A stretch of DNA of 64,000 nucleotides from Streptomyces sp. SCSIO 30461 (GCF_037023745.1 NZ_CP146101.1:6402001-6466000), one strand, 5' to 3'; positions 16,458 through 26,797 are shown, counted from the stretch's first letter. A program made the numbers and translations. The notes: a model not told the origin generated them from the sequence alone.

Positions 16458-17903
16458 ATGGGGATAGTCGCCGGGTTGGACAGTTCGTCCGCCTTCACTC
16501 GCATCGTCGTCTGCGACACGGACACGGGTGCCGTGCTGCGCCAGGGGTACGCTCCGCACCCGATCGAGGCGAAAGCCAACGATGTCGATCCGCAGGCATG
16601 GCTGCTGTCGCTGGGTGAGGCGGCGGCGGGCGGACTGCTCGAAGGTGTGCAGGCCATCGGCGTGTCGGCGCAGCAGCACGGACTGATTCCGATCGACGCG
16701 TCGGGCGCGCCGGTGCGGCCTGCCCTGGTCGGAAACGACAAGCGGGCGCAGGTCGCGGCGGCGGATCTGGTGGAGGCGTTCGGCGGCCGGCAGGCGTGGG
16801 CCGAGGCGGTCGGGTGCGTACCCCAGTCGGGTCTGCCGGTGGCCAAGCTGCGGTGGCTGGCGCGGACCGAGCCCGACGCGGCCAAGCGCACCGCTCTGGT
16901 GATGCAACCGCACGACTGGCTGGTGTGGCAGCTGCTGGGCCGGCCCGCGCGCAGGACCACGGACCGGGGCGGGGCCTCGTCGACCGGGTACTGGTCCGCT
17001 GGCACTGGGGCCTACCGGCCGGACCTGGTGGAATTGGCGCTCGGGCACCGGGCCGCGCTGCCCGAGGTGCTTGGCCCGTGCGAGGCCGCCGGGACGACCC
17101 CGGAGGGCTTGCTGATCTCCGCTGGCACCGGGGAGACCATGGCGGCGGCCTTCGGGCTCGGCCTGGCCGTCGGTGACGCCGTGGTGTCCCTCGGGGCGTC
17201 GGGTTCGGTGATGGCCGTGCACCACGAGGCGCTCGCCGATCCCAGCGGAATGATCACTTCCTTCGCTGACGCCACCGGGATGCACCTGCCGGTGGTGCAC
17301 ACCCTGAACGCCGTGCGGGCGCTGCGCGGCACCGCCGAACTGCTGGGTGTCGAGGACCTCGGTGAGCTTTCCGCCCTCGCGATGAAGTCGACGCCGGGTG
17401 CTTCCGGCCTGGTGCTGCTCCCTTATCTGGAAGGCGAGCGCACCCCGCACCTCCCGCACACCGCGGGCACGCTCTCCGGGCTGCGGCGCGAGTCGATGAA
17501 GCGTGAGCATCTGGCGCGGGCGGCCTTCGAAGGCATGCTCTGCGGGCTCGCCGACGCATTGGACGTGCTGCGGGCTCGGGGCGTGGAGGTGCGGCGGGTG
17601 TTCCTGCTGGGACAGGCCGCCGATCTGCCCGCGGTCCAGGCCGCGGCGCCGTCGATCTTCGGCGCCCAGGTCGTCGTGCCCCAGCCGGCCGACTACGCGG
17701 CCATCGGCGCCGCCCGTCAGGCGGCCTGGGCGCTCGGGGTCGCCCAGGGGACGCTGGCTCCGCAGAGCCCGCCGGCGTGGCGGGGTGCCTCAGCCCAGGT
17801 GTTCGAGCCGGGCGAGGAACTGGCGGTCGGGCAGGCGGTGCGGCAGCAGTACGTCGCGACCAGGAACCAGACGCATCCGGGGGCGTTCGGCACCGGGGGC
17901 TGA
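16458..17903 (+). CDS. xylB: FGGY-family carbohydrate kinase (xylulokinase-like)
   Basis: 481 residues with the actin-like ATPase fold of sugar kinases. The N-terminal phosphate-1 motif GIVAGLDSSSAFTRIVVCD, then GVSAQQHGLIPID and the pentose-kinase-like core VPQSGLPVAKLRWLARTEPD and MQPHDWLVWQLLG. The C-terminal FGGY signature region is LLPYLEGERTPHLPHTAGTL, and the adenosine region FLLGQAADLPAVQ. It most resembles xylulokinases. No isomerase or transporter is adjacent, so the true substrate is uncertain. Confidence 0.85.
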   Translation: MGIVAGLDSSSAFTRIVVCDTDTGAVLRQGYAPHPIEAKANDVDPQAWLLSLGEAAAGGLLEGVQAIGVSAQQHGLIPIDASGAPVRPALVGNDKRAQVAAADLVEAFGGRQAWAEAVGCVPQSGLPVAKLRWLARTEPDAAKRTALVMQPHDWLVWQLLGRPARRTTDRGGASSTGYWSAGTGAYRPDLVELALGHRAALPEVLGPCEAAGTTPEGLLISAGTGETMAAAFGLGLAVGDAVVSLGASGSVMAVHHEALADPSGMITSFADATGMHLPVVHTLNAVRALRGTAELLGVEDLGELSALAMKSTPGASGLVLLPYLEGERTPHLPHTAGTLSGLRRESMKREHLARAAFEGMLCGLADALDVLRARGVEVRRVFLLGQAADLPAVQAAAPSIFGAQVVVPQPADYAAIGAARQAAWALGVAQGTLAPQSPPAWRGASAQVFEPGEELAVGQAVRQQYVATRNQTHPGAFGTGG

Positions 17904-17988
17904 GCCTCGCGGATGCGGGCCTCGCCGGGCAGGCCGGTTCTTGACCGTTGCTTGGGGAAAACCTTTGGCTCCCGGTAAGCGGGGTGAC

Positions 17989-18021
17989 GGAGTATGGGGG
18001 CGACCTCCGCCCTCATACTCC
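17989..18021 (+). promoter_or_regulatory. Long inverted repeat before the ABC exporter genes
   Basis: GGAGTATGGGGGCG (17989-18002) pairs with CGCCCTCATACTCC (18008-18021): 14-bp arms with one G/T mismatch and a 5-base loop. It ends 23 nt before the GTG at 18045. Size and place fit a repressor operator or a 5'-leader hairpin for a drug-inducible exporter. No regulator gene is adjacent. Confidence 0.6.
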
Positions 18022-18044
18022 GACCCGACCACGAGAGACCCCGC

Positions 18045-19778
18045 GTGCTCATAAGACTGCTGCGGACGTTCCTGCGTCCTTACTCCAAACCCCTCGCCCT
18101 GCTGGTGGCGCTCCAGCTGCTCCAGACCAGCGCCAGCCTCTATCTGCCGACACTGAACGCGGACATCATCGACAACGGTGTCGTCAAGGGCGATACCGGG
18201 TACATCCTGGCGTTCGGCGCGATCATGGTCGGCATCAGCGTCGTCCAGGTGCTGTGCAACATCGGGGCCGTCTACTTCGGCGCCAGGACCTCGTCCGCAC
18301 TGGGCCGGGACGTACGGGCGGCCGTCTTCGCACGCGTCCAGGCGTTCTCAGCCCGCGAGGTGGCGCGTTTCGGGGCTCCTTCGCTGATCACCCGGACGAC
18401 CAATGACGTCCAGCAGGTCCAGATGCTGGTGCTGATGTCGTTCACGCTGATGGTGTCCGCGCCGATCATGTGCATCGGCGGTATCGCGCTGGCCCTCGCC
18501 CTCGATGTGCCGCTGTCGGCAGTGCTGTTGGCGGTCGTGCCGGTGCTCGGTGTCTCGGTCATGCTGATCGTGAAGCGCATGCGTCCGCTGTTCCGAACCA
18601 TGCAGGAGCGGCTGGACACGGTGAACCGGGTGCTGCGGGAGCAGATCACGGGCAATCGGGTGATCCGGGCGTTCGTACGGGACCCGTACGAACAGGAGCG
18701 GTTCCGCGGAGCCAACACCGAGTTGACCGATGTGGCCGTGTCGACCGGCCGGCTGATGGCGCTGATGTTCCCGACGGTGATGACGGTCGTGAACGTGTCC
18801 AGTGTCGCGGTGGTCTGGTTCGGGGCCCAGCGCATCGACAGTGGCGCGATGGAAATCGGCGCGCTCACCGCCTTTCTCGCCTATCTGATGCAGATAGTGA
18901 TGGCCGTGATGATGGCCACCTTCATGTTCATGATGGTGCCGAGGGCCGAGGTGTGCGCCGAGCGCATCCAGGAGGTCCTGGACACGGAGTCGAGCGTGGT
19001 GCCTCCGGCCGATCCGGTGCGGAAGCTGGCTCGGCGCGGCCATCTGGAGGTCAGGGGCGCGCAGTTCCGCTATCCGGGTGCCGAGGAGCCGGTCCTGGTG
19101 GACGTGGAACTGGTGGCTCGTCCGGGTGAGACGACCGCGATCATCGGGTCGACGGGCAGCGGCAAGTCGACGCTGCTCGGGCTCGTACCCAGGCTGTTCG
19201 ACGTCACCGGCGGCGCGGTGCTGGTCGACGGTGTCGACGTACGGGAGCTGGACCCTGCGCTGATGGCACAGACCGTGGGACTCGTCCCCCAGAAGCCGTA
19301 CCTGTTCTCCGGCACGGTGGCCACGAACCTGCGGTACGGGAATCCCGACGCGACCGACGATGAGTTGTGGCAGGCGCTCGACGTGGCCCAGGCGGCCGAG
19401 TTCGTACGCGAGCTCGACGGCGGGCTGAACGCTCCGATCGCACAGGGCGGCACCAATGTGTCGGGCGGCCAGCGGCAGCGACTGGCGATAGCGCGCACGC
19501 TGGTCCAGCGGCCCGAGATCTATCTGTTCGACGACTCGTTCTCGGCGCTGGACTACGCGACCGACGCCGCGCTGCGCGGGGCGCTCTCCCTGGAGACGGC
19601 CGACGCGACCGTGGTGATCGTCGCCCAGCGGGTGTCGACCATCCGTGGAGCCGACCGGATCGTGGTGCTGGACGAGGGCCGCATTGTCGGTACCGGGCGC
19701 CATCATGAGCTGATGGAGAGCAATGAGACATACCGGGAGATCGTGCTCTCCCAGCTGACCGAGGCGGAGGCAGCCTGA
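18045..19778 (+). CDS. ABC exporter half-transporter, degenerate-site subunit
   Basis: About 577 residues: six-helix membrane domain (from LLRTFLRPYSKPLALLVALQ) then nucleotide-binding domain with Walker A GSTGSGKST, signature VSGGQRQRL and Walker B YLFDDSFSALD. The catalytic Glu after Walker B is Asp, so this half supplies the weak ATP site of a heterodimer like TM287/288. GTG at 18045 gives the family N-terminus; an ATG at 17994 would run through the inverted repeat. The ATG of the partner overlaps its stop (TGATG). Likely multidrug or lipid export. Confidence 0.92.
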   Translation: MLIRLLRTFLRPYSKPLALLVALQLLQTSASLYLPTLNADIIDNGVVKGDTGYILAFGAIMVGISVVQVLCNIGAVYFGARTSSALGRDVRAAVFARVQAFSAREVARFGAPSLITRTTNDVQQVQMLVLMSFTLMVSAPIMCIGGIALALALDVPLSAVLLAVVPVLGVSVMLIVKRMRPLFRTMQERLDTVNRVLREQITGNRVIRAFVRDPYEQERFRGANTELTDVAVSTGRLMALMFPTVMTVVNVSSVAVVWFGAQRIDSGAMEIGALTAFLAYLMQIVMAVMMATFMFMMVPRAEVCAERIQEVLDTESSVVPPADPVRKLARRGHLEVRGAQFRYPGAEEPVLVDVELVARPGETTAIIGSTGSGKSTLLGLVPRLFDVTGGAVLVDGVDVRELDPALMAQTVGLVPQKPYLFSGTVATNLRYGNPDATDDELWQALDVAQAAEFVRELDGGLNAPIAQGGTNVSGGQRQRLAIARTLVQRPEIYLFDDSFSALDYATDAALRGALSLETADATVVIVAQRVSTIRGADRIVVLDEGRIVGTGRHHELMESNETYREIVLSQLTEAEAA

Positions 19779-21703
19779 TGGCCGGTCCTGGTGGACGCAT
19801 GATGATGCCCAACGCGGGCGAACGGTCCATGGACTTCAAGGGCTCGGGAAAGCGACTGCTCGCTCAGCTCGCCCCGGAGCGCGGCACCCTGTGGACGATG
19901 CTCGGGGCCGCGGTGCTGAGCGTCGCTGCCGCGGTGGTCGGGCCGAAGATCCTCGGGCAGGCGACGGACCTGGTCTTCGCCGGAGTCGTCGGACGGGAGA
20001 TAGCCGGTGGCACCAGCAAGGAGCAGGCGCTCGACGCCCTCCGTGCCCGGGGCGACAGCGGGCTCGCGGACATGCTCTCCGGGGTGGACTTCACCCCGGG
20101 CCGGGGCATCGACTTCACCTCGGTCGGGCACGTGCTGCTGATCGCGCTCGCCGTGTACGTGGGTGCCGGCCTGCTGATGCTGGTGTCGACCCGGCTGTCG
20201 ATCCGGGTGATAAACCGCACCGTCTACCGGATGCGGGAGGACGTACAGGCGAAACTGTCGCGGCTGCCGCTGTCGTACTTCGACAAGGCGAAACGCGGAG
20301 AGGTGCTGAGCCGGGCGACCAACGACCTGGACAACATCTCGCAGACCATGCAGCAGTCGATGGGGCAGCTGATCAACTCGCTGCTGACCATCGTGGGCGT
20401 GCTGGCGATGATGCTCTGGATCTCGCCGCTGCTGGCGCTGGTGGCGCTGCTGACCGTGCCGCTGTCGGTGTTCGTGGCAGCGAAGGTGGGCAAGCGCTCC
20501 CAGCCGCAGTTCGTGCAGCAGTGGAAGTCCACGGGCAGCCTGAACGCGCACATCGAGGAGATGTACTCCGGCCACACCCTGGTGAAGGTGTTCGGACGCC
20601 AGCAGGAGTCGGCCGAGGACTTCGCCGAACAAAACGAGGCGCTGTACGAGGCAGGGTTCCGGGCGCAGTTCAACAGCGGCGTCATGCAGCCGCTGATGTA
20701 CTTCATCTCGAACATCAACTACGTGCTGGTGGCTGTGGTCGGCGGGCTGCGGGTCGCCTCGGGCACGCTGTCGATCGGCGACGTCCAGGCGTTCATACAG
20801 TATTCGCGGCAGTTCTCGATGCCTCTGACGCAGGTCGCGTCGATGGCGAACCTGGTGCAGTCCGGGGTGGCTTCGGCCGAGCGGATCTTCGAGCTGCTGG
20901 ACGCCGATGAGCAGCAGCCCGACCCGCTGCGCGGCGCCCGCCCTGCGGAGCTGCGCGGGGAGGTCACGCTGGAGAAGGTCTCCTTCCGCTACGAGCCGGA
21001 GAAGCCGCTCATCGAGGATCTGTCCCTGTCCGTCCGGCCGGGCCAGACGGTGGCGATCGTCGGGCCGACGGGCGCCGGCAAGACCACGCTGGTCAATCTG
21101 CTGATGCGGTTCTACGAGGTGACGGGCGGCCGGATCGCACTCGACGGCGTCGACATCGCCGCCATGTCCCGCGACGACCTGCGGGCCGGAATCGGCATGG
21201 TGCTGCAGGACACCTGGCTGTTCGGCGGCACGATCGCCGAGAACATCGCCTACGGCGCGTCCCGCGAGGTCACCCGGGAGGAGATCGAGGAGGCGGCGCG
21301 GGCAGCGCACGCCGACCGCTTCATCCGCACCCTGCCGGACGGCTACGACACGGTCATCGACGACGAGGGCTCGGGAGTCAGCGCCGGTGAGAAGCAGCTG
21401 ATCACCATCGCACGGGCGTTCCTGTCCGATCCGGTGATCCTGGTGCTGGACGAGGCGACCAGCTCGGTGGACACCCGGACCGAGGTGCTGATCCAGAAGG
21501 CGATGGCAGGCCTGGCCCACGGGCGTACGTCGTTCGTGATCGCGCACCGGCTCTCCACCATCCGGGACGCGGATGTGATCTTGGTGATGGAGAATGGCTC
21601 CATCGTCGAACAGGGCACACACGACGAACTGCTGCTCGCACGGGGCGCGTACGCCCGGCTCTACGCGGCGCAGTTCGCACAGGCGGTGGCCGAAGTCGAC
21701 TGA
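19778..21703 (+). CDS. ABC exporter half-transporter, catalytic partner
   Basis: 641 residues with a six-helix domain and a nucleotide-binding domain. Walker A is GPTGAGKTT; Walker B is VLVLDEATSSVD with the catalytic Glu. Its signature motif reads VSAGEKQLI instead of LSGGQ. The modified signature pairs with the Asp-bearing site of the first subunit, so both degenerate features fall in the same composite site, as expected for an asymmetric heterodimer. About 60 extra residues (GREIAGGTSKEQALDALRAR) sit between the first two membrane helices, forming an extracytoplasmic loop. It is translationally coupled to the first gene. Confidence 0.93.
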   Translation: MAGPGGRMMMPNAGERSMDFKGSGKRLLAQLAPERGTLWTMLGAAVLSVAAAVVGPKILGQATDLVFAGVVGREIAGGTSKEQALDALRARGDSGLADMLSGVDFTPGRGIDFTSVGHVLLIALAVYVGAGLLMLVSTRLSIRVINRTVYRMREDVQAKLSRLPLSYFDKAKRGEVLSRATNDLDNISQTMQQSMGQLINSLLTIVGVLAMMLWISPLLALVALLTVPLSVFVAAKVGKRSQPQFVQQWKSTGSLNAHIEEMYSGHTLVKVFGRQQESAEDFAEQNEALYEAGFRAQFNSGVMQPLMYFISNINYVLVAVVGGLRVASGTLSIGDVQAFIQYSRQFSMPLTQVASMANLVQSGVASAERIFELLDADEQQPDPLRGARPAELRGEVTLEKVSFRYEPEKPLIEDLSLSVRPGQTVAIVGPTGAGKTTLVNLLMRFYEVTGGRIALDGVDIAAMSRDDLRAGIGMVLQDTWLFGGTIAENIAYGASREVTREEIEEAARAAHADRFIRTLPDGYDTVIDDEGSGVSAGEKQLITIARAFLSDPVILVLDEATSSVDTRTEVLIQKAMAGLAHGRTSFVIAHRLSTIRDADVILVMENGSIVEQGTHDELLLARGAYARLYAAQFAQAVAEVD

Positions 21704-21782
21704 CGAGTTCGTGCGCGGTAGGCACTGAGCCGTGACGAGTGGCACGGAGCGTGGCCGACCGGCCGCGCACGGGGGGACGGGT

Positions 21783-22019
21783 ATGGGCAGGGAAGACAGG
21801 AAAGCGGGCGGTGGGGATTCGGTGCCCGCGGGCACCGCGACGGCGATGGGGCTTTCGCTCGGCCTCGCCTTCGGGGCGGGCGTCGCGATGGCGATCGGCA
21901 ATCTGCCGATCGGTCTCGGTCTGGGCATGGCCGTCGGCGCCGCCGTGGGCGCCGCGGCCGACATGCGGCGGAAGCGGCAGGGCGCCACGCCCCAGGAGGA
22001 CGGAGCTCAGTCCAGGTAG
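21783..22019 (+). CDS. Small glycine-zipper membrane protein
   Basis: 78 residues from ATG 21783 (GGGGGGA about 6 nt upstream); a GTG at 21732 would add 17. The middle is a glycine-spaced hydrophobic hairpin ([20 protein letters not shown], then [19 protein letters not shown]) followed by a basic tail. Two short membrane helices are likely. The 3' end overlaps the convergent sigma gene by 13 nt. Function unknown. Confidence 0.65.
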   Translation: MGREDRKAGGGDSVPAGTATAMGLSLGLAFGAGVAMAIGNLPIGLGLGMAVGAAVGAAADMRRKRQGATPQEDGAQSR

Positions 22020-23173
22020 CCGCGCAGCTGGTCCGCGAAGGTGTGGTCCCGCAGCTTGTTGAGGGTCTTGGACTCGATCTGGCGGATGCGCTCGCGTGTC
22101 ACGCCGAAGATGCGGCCGATCTCCTCCAGGGTGCGGGGCCGCCCGTCGTCCAGGCCGTAACGGAGCTGGACCACCTTGCGCTCGCGTTCGCCCAGCGTGG
22201 ACAGCACGGCCTCCAGGTGCTCGCGCAGCAGCAGGAAGGCCGCGGACTCGACCGGTGAGGTCGCGTCGCCGTCCTCGATGAGGTCGCCGAGCGCGACATC
22301 GTCCTCCTCGCCCACGGGCGCGTGCAGCGACACCGGCTCCTGTGCGAGGCGCAGCACCTCGCCGACCCGCTCGGGCGACAGGTCGAGCTGGACGGCCACC
22401 TCTTCGGGGGTGGGCTCGTAGCCGCGCTCCTGGAGCAGCCGGCGCTGGACGCGGATGACCCGGTTGATCAGCTCCACGACGTGGACGGGCACGCGGATGG
22501 TCCGGGCCTGGTCGGCGAGGGCCCGGGACATAGCCTGGCGTATCCACCAGGTCGCGTATGTCGAGAACTTGTAGCCACGCGCGTAGTCGAACTTCTCGAC
22601 AGCCCTGATCAGGCCGAGGTTCCCCTCCTGGACCAGATCGAGCATCGTCAGCCCGCGGCCGACATAGCGCTTGGCGACGGAGACGACGAGGCGGAGATTG
22701 GCCTCTATGAGGCGGCGCTTGGCCATCCGGCCCATGACGACGAGCCGGTCGAGGTCGAGGGCGAGCTCGGTGTCGAGGTCCGGGGTTCCGGCGAGCTTCT
22801 CCTCGGCGAAGAGGCCCGCCTCCACTCTGCGGGCGAGCTCGACCTCCTCGGCGGCGGTGAGGAGCGGGATCCGGCCGATCTCTCGCAGGTACTGCCGGAA
22901 GAGGTCGGACGAGGGGCTGTTGCCCTGGGCCTCGGTACGGGCCGCGGATTCGGGACGCTCAGGCGGCTCGGACAGCTCGACCGGCCCGGGCTGACCTGTC
23001 GACTCGGCCGGACCGGGTGCCTCCTGCCGGATGTCGGGCGCCTCCGCCTCCGGGTCGGGCTCCCAACCCCGGGGCGGCTCGCTCTCCGCGTTCTCGGGGT
23101 GGTGCACGGCATGGCTCTGCGCTGGCACGACTCTGGCCGGATGCTGTGTCTGCGCTTGGGTCTGGGTCTGCAC
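22007..23173 (-). CDS. hrdA: Group 2 (HrdA-type) RNA polymerase sigma factor
   Basis: A 388-residue principal-like sigma factor. Region 1.2/2: [20 protein letters not shown]; the region 2.3/2.4 core is [20 protein letters not shown]. Regions 3 and 4 follow, with [20 protein letters not shown] and [14 protein letters not shown] as the -35-binding helix-turn-helix. The N-terminal about 100 residues are Gln/Pro/Glu-rich and lack the long region 1.1 acid domain of HrdB. GTG at 23173 has GGAGG 7-8 nt upstream. Location beside dnaG fits hrdA of Streptomyces; hrdC/hrdD cannot be fully ruled out. Confidence 0.88.
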   Translation of the reverse strand: MQTQTQAQTQHPARVVPAQSHAVHHPENAESEPPRGWEPDPEAEAPDIRQEAPGPAESTGQPGPVELSEPPERPESAARTEAQGNSPSSDLFRQYLREIGRIPLLTAAEEVELARRVEAGLFAEEKLAGTPDLDTELALDLDRLVVMGRMAKRRLIEANLRLVVSVAKRYVGRGLTMLDLVQEGNLGLIRAVEKFDYARGYKFSTYATWWIRQAMSRALADQARTIRVPVHVVELINRVIRVQRRLLQERGYEPTPEEVAVQLDLSPERVGEVLRLAQEPVSLHAPVGEEDDVALGDLIEDGDATSPVESAAFLLLREHLEAVLSTLGERERKVVQLRYGLDDGRPRTLEEIGRIFGVTRERIRQIESKTLNKLRDHTFADQLRGYLD

Positions 23174-23381
23174 GGGGGCGACCTCCAGGTACACGACGCG
23201 GATCCGCGGGGTGAGAGGTCCACCCTGTGTGGACCGGCCGCGCTCCGAGGACTCAGGCACCGCATCCAGTGTGGGGTACGACACATCGCTGCCACGAGGG
23301 GCGTGCGGGGACTTTTTGAGTCCCTTCCGTGACCGTGCGGTGACCGCCGCGCGGATGGCTCGACGCCTGCTCGGTCCCGGC

Positions 23382-25319
23382 TCAGAGGGCGGCGGCGCCA
23401 CGGCTGCGCAGCGACTGGGCGTACTGCTGGAGCACCCACAGTTCGTTCTGCACGGCGGCGAGCCGCTCGGGGTCGGCATGGGCGCCGAGGCGCGCGAGCG
23501 TGCCCTGCACCTCGGCGATACGGCGGTCGACGGCACGCAGCCGGACCTGCACGAGCTGGAAGCCCGCGTAGCTCTCGTCCACGGTCTTGGAGTGGATGGC
23601 CTCCACGGCGAGCTCGGTGATCATCGAGCGCACGGTGTCATTGGGCGCGGCGTCCCGGACGCGGGCCAGATAGCCGGGCCCGTCCGAGATGCCGTACTCG
23701 GCGCCGCCCGCTTCGACGATGGCCTGGCGTGCGGCGACATAGGGCGGGGCGGTGAACTCGTCGGCGCCGTAGGCATCGAAGGCCGGGGAGACCAGCTCGG
23801 GGCGCTGGAGGGCGAGCTTCAGCAGTTCGCGCTCGGTGCGGTGGGCGGGGCTGCGCAGGTTGAGCGCGGGGCCGCTGGGCTGTGGCACGGACGGGCGTCC
23901 GGCGTCGTATGCCTGCGCGGGCGGGGGGGCGCCGCGCCCCTGGCCCTGCGCCGGGCCCTGGTTCCTACCTCGGCCGTCACCGCCTCCTTGCCTGGCCCAG
24001 CGCGCCAGCTGTGCGACCCGTCTGACCACGAACTGGGTGTCCAGGATGCCGAGCAGGCCCGCGAGCTGGACCGCCATCTCGTGCTGGGAGGCGCTGTTCT
24101 TGATCCGGGCGACGATCGGCGCGGCCTCGTCCAGCGCGGCGGCACGGCCGACCGGGGTTTCCAGGTCGTAATTGCGCACGATGTGGCGGATCGCGAACTC
24201 GAAGAGCTGGTTGCGCGGTTCGGCCAGCTCCCGCACCGCCTCGTCCCCCTTGGCGAGGCGCAGCTCACAGGGGTCCATCCCGTCCGGCGCGACGGCGATG
24301 AAGGTCTCGGCGGCGAACTTCTGGTCGTCCTCGAAGGCCCTCAGCGCCGCCTTCTGGCCGGCTGCGTCACCGTCGAAGGTGAAGATCACCTTGGCGCTGC
24401 CGTTGTCCATCAGCAGCCGCCGAAGGATCTTGATGTGCTCGCCGCCGAACGCCGTACCGCAGGTCGCGATCGCCGTCGTCACCCCGGCGAGATGGCAGGC
24501 CATCACGTCCGTGTAGCCCTCGACCACCACTGCCCGGCTGGATTTGGCGATCTCCTTCTTCGCCAGGTCGATGCCGTACAGCACCTGGGACTTCTTGTAG
24601 ATCGCCGTCTCCGGCGTGTTCAGGTACTTCGGTCCGTTGTCGTCGTCGCGGAGCTTGCGCGCACCGAAACCGACCACATCGCCGGAAATATCGCGAATCG
24701 GCCACATCAGCCGGCCCCGGAAGCGGTCTATCGGGCCCCTGCGTCCCTCCTGGGAGAGCCCCGACAGCAGCAGCTCCTTGTCGGAGAAACCCTTCCCTCG
24801 CAGAAAGCGGGTGAGGTGGTCCCAACCCGCCGGGCTGTAGCCGACGCCGAAGTGCTGGGCGGCCGCCTGGTCGAAGCCACGCTCGGCGAGGAACTTCCGA
24901 CCGATCTCGGCCTCCGCTCCGTCGAGCTGCTCCACATAGAACCGGGCCGCGGCCTGGTGCGCCTCGACCAGGCGGATACGCTCGCCGCGCTGGTGGGCGG
25001 GGTTGTACCCGCCCTCCTCGTACCGCAGCGTGATCCCGGCCTGGGCGGCGAGCCGCTCCACCGCCTCCGAGAAGGACAGATGGTCGACCTTCATCACGAA
25101 CGTGATGGTGTCCCCGCCCTCCTGGCAGCCGAAGCAGTGGAAGAGACCCTTGCTCGGACTGACCTGGAAGGAGGGGGACTTCTCGTCGTGGAAGGGGCAC
25201 AGGCCCTTGAGGTTGCCGCCGCCGGCGTTGCGCAGCTGGAGGTACTCGGACACGACGGAGTCGATCGGGACCGTGTCCCTGACCGCCTTCACGTCGTCAT
25301 CGTTGATCCTGCCTGCCAC
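23382..25319 (-). CDS. dnaG: DNA primase DnaG
   Basis: 645 residues. It synthesises RNA primers for replication. The N-terminal CHC2 zinc finger is visible as [12 protein letters not shown] and [11 protein letters not shown] (about residues 40-70). The TOPRIM domain follows, with [17 protein letters not shown] and FDGDAAGQ carrying the acidic metal ligands. The C-terminal helical domain binds DnaB. A Gly/Pro/Gln-rich linker ([20 protein letters not shown]) separates core and C-terminal region. The sigma gene lies downstream on the same strand after about 210 nt. Confidence 0.97.
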   Translation of the reverse strand: MAGRINDDDVKAVRDTVPIDSVVSEYLQLRNAGGGNLKGLCPFHDEKSPSFQVSPSKGLFHCFGCQEGGDTITFVMKVDHLSFSEAVERLAAQAGITLRYEEGGYNPAHQRGERIRLVEAHQAAARFYVEQLDGAEAEIGRKFLAERGFDQAAAQHFGVGYSPAGWDHLTRFLRGKGFSDKELLLSGLSQEGRRGPIDRFRGRLMWPIRDISGDVVGFGARKLRDDDNGPKYLNTPETAIYKKSQVLYGIDLAKKEIAKSSRAVVVEGYTDVMACHLAGVTTAIATCGTAFGGEHIKILRRLLMDNGSAKVIFTFDGDAAGQKAALRAFEDDQKFAAETFIAVAPDGMDPCELRLAKGDEAVRELAEPRNQLFEFAIRHIVRNYDLETPVGRAAALDEAAPIVARIKNSASQHEMAVQLAGLLGILDTQFVVRRVAQLARWARQGGGDGRGRNQGPAQGQGRGAPPPAQAYDAGRPSVPQPSGPALNLRSPAHRTERELLKLALQRPELVSPAFDAYGADEFTAPPYVAARQAIVEAGGAEYGISDGPGYLARVRDAAPNDTVRSMITELAVEAIHSKTVDESYAGFQLVQVRLRAVDRRIAEVQGTLARLGAHADPERLAAVQNELWVLQQYAQSLRSRGAAAL

Positions 25320-25328
25320 GCGTAAATC

Positions 25329-26597
25329 TTAAGGTGCCGGGACGACAGCGGTGAGCGGCGTCGCGGGGTTCGCGAGTGCCTCCGTGTCCACCGCGGATCC
25401 CGAGCGGATCAGGTTCTGGATGTCCTCGGTGACGTCCCACACATTCACGTTCATCCCGGCGAGGACCTTCCGGTCCTTGAGCCAGAAGGCGATGAACTGC
25501 CTCTTGCCCACGTCCCCGCGCAGCACGACCTGGTCGTACGAGCCGGGCGGAGCCCAGCCGGAGTACTCCATGCCCAGGTCGTACTGGTCCGAGAAGAAGT
25601 ACGGCACCCTGTCGTACGAGACCTCCTGGCCGAGCATCGCCCTGGCCGCCGCGGGTCCGCCGTTGAGCGCGTTCGCCCAGTGCTCCACGCGCAGCCTGAT
25701 GTCCAGCAGCGGGTGGTGCACGGCGGCGACGTCACCGGCTGCGAAGATGTCCGGGTCCGATGTGCGCAGCGAGGCGTCCACCGCGACACCGCCCCCGTGG
25801 GCGCGGTCGACCAGGGCGAGTCCGGCGGCCTCGGCCAAGCCGGTGCGCGGGGCGGCTCCGATCGCGGCGAGGATGCTGTGCGCCGGGTGCTCCTCTCCGT
25901 CGTCGGTGCGGGCCGCGAGCACCATGCCGTCCTGGCCGACGATCTCGGTGAGGTGCACGCCGAAGTGGAAGCGGACCCCGTGCTCCGCGTGGAGGTCGGC
26001 GAACAGCTGGCCGAGCTCGGGGCCGATGACCCGGTGCAGCGGGGTGGGCTCCGGCTCGACCACGGTGACCTCGGCGCCGTAGCCGCGGGCCGCCGCCGCC
26101 ACCTCGAGGCCGATCCAGCCGGCCCCGGCGATCACCAGATGGCCGTTGTCGCGGCCGAGGCCCGCGAGCACCTGCCGCAGCCGGTCCGCGTGCGCGAGTC
26201 GGCGCAGATGGTGGACGCCCGCCAGGTCGGTGCCCGGGATGTCCAGGCGGCGCGGTTCGGCACCGGTGGCCAGCAGCAGCTTGTCGTAGTGGACGCCCGT
26301 CCCGTCGCCGAGCCGCACACACCGCTCGGCGCGGTCGATCGCGGTGACAGGCTGGCCCAGGTGCAGCTCGATGTCGTGCTGGGCGTACCAGGCCGGTTCA
26401 TGTACGAACGCGCTGTCGCGCTTGTCCTTGCCTGACAGATAGCCCTTGGACAGCGGCGGGCGTTCGTACGGGTGGTCGCGTTCGTCACCGATCAGGATCA
26501 CTCTGCCGGTGAACCCCTCGGCGCGCAGGGTCTCCGCGGCCTTGGCCCCGGCCAGTCCCCCGCCCACGATGACGAACGTCCGATGCGCGTCGACCAC
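25329..26597 (-). CDS. FAD/NAD(P)H ferredoxin-reductase-like oxidoreductase
   Basis: 422 residues. FAD-binding VIVGGGLAGAKAAETLRAEG at the N-terminus, the PPLSKGYL motif typical of putidaredoxin/rhodocoxin reductases, an NAD-binding VIAGAGWIGLEVAAAARGYG near residue 155, and the second FAD motif TSDPDIFAAGDVA. These enzymes pass electrons from NAD(P)H to a ferredoxin that feeds P450s or dioxygenases. No ferredoxin or P450 is adjacent. A perfect direct repeat lies just upstream of its start. Confidence 0.9.
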   Translation of the reverse strand: MVDAHRTFVIVGGGLAGAKAAETLRAEGFTGRVILIGDERDHPYERPPLSKGYLSGKDKRDSAFVHEPAWYAQHDIELHLGQPVTAIDRAERCVRLGDGTGVHYDKLLLATGAEPRRLDIPGTDLAGVHHLRRLAHADRLRQVLAGLGRDNGHLVIAGAGWIGLEVAAAARGYGAEVTVVEPEPTPLHRVIGPELGQLFADLHAEHGVRFHFGVHLTEIVGQDGMVLAARTDDGEEHPAHSILAAIGAAPRTGLAEAAGLALVDRAHGGGVAVDASLRTSDPDIFAAGDVAAVHHPLLDIRLRVEHWANALNGGPAAARAMLGQEVSYDRVPYFFSDQYDLGMEYSGWAPPGSYDQVVLRGDVGKRQFIAFWLKDRKVLAGMNVNVWDVTEDIQNLIRSGSAVDTEALANPATPLTAVVPAP

Positions 26598-26610
26598 TTC
26601 GCTCCTCCTA

Positions 26611-26645
26611 GTTCACTGCCGGTTGTGCCGGATGTTCACTGCCGG
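26611..26645 (-). promoter_or_regulatory. Perfect 12-bp direct repeat upstream of the reductase gene
   Basis: GTTCACTGCCGG at 26611-26622 recurs exactly at 26634-26645, 23 bases apart (about two helical turns), 14 to 48 bases upstream of the reductase start. Tandem sites on one face of the DNA suggest a dimeric regulator. The protein that binds is unknown. Confidence 0.55.
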
Positions 26646-26797
26646 GGCTCCGGGGGTTGGCTCCCCGGACAACACAGCACGCTACGCCGCCTACTGTGAG
26701 CGTCCCGCACGGAGCGTGAGGGGGGAAGAGGGGGTGTCGGGGTGTGCGGGCGGGAACAGGGGTGCTTCGGGACCTGTTCCAGCCACCGCGGCTTCCC

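Noticed and set aside
23031..25325. 764-residue plus-strand frame opposite dnaG and hrdA
   Set aside because: Antisense shadow of well-supported genes; composition is the mirror of dnaG codons.
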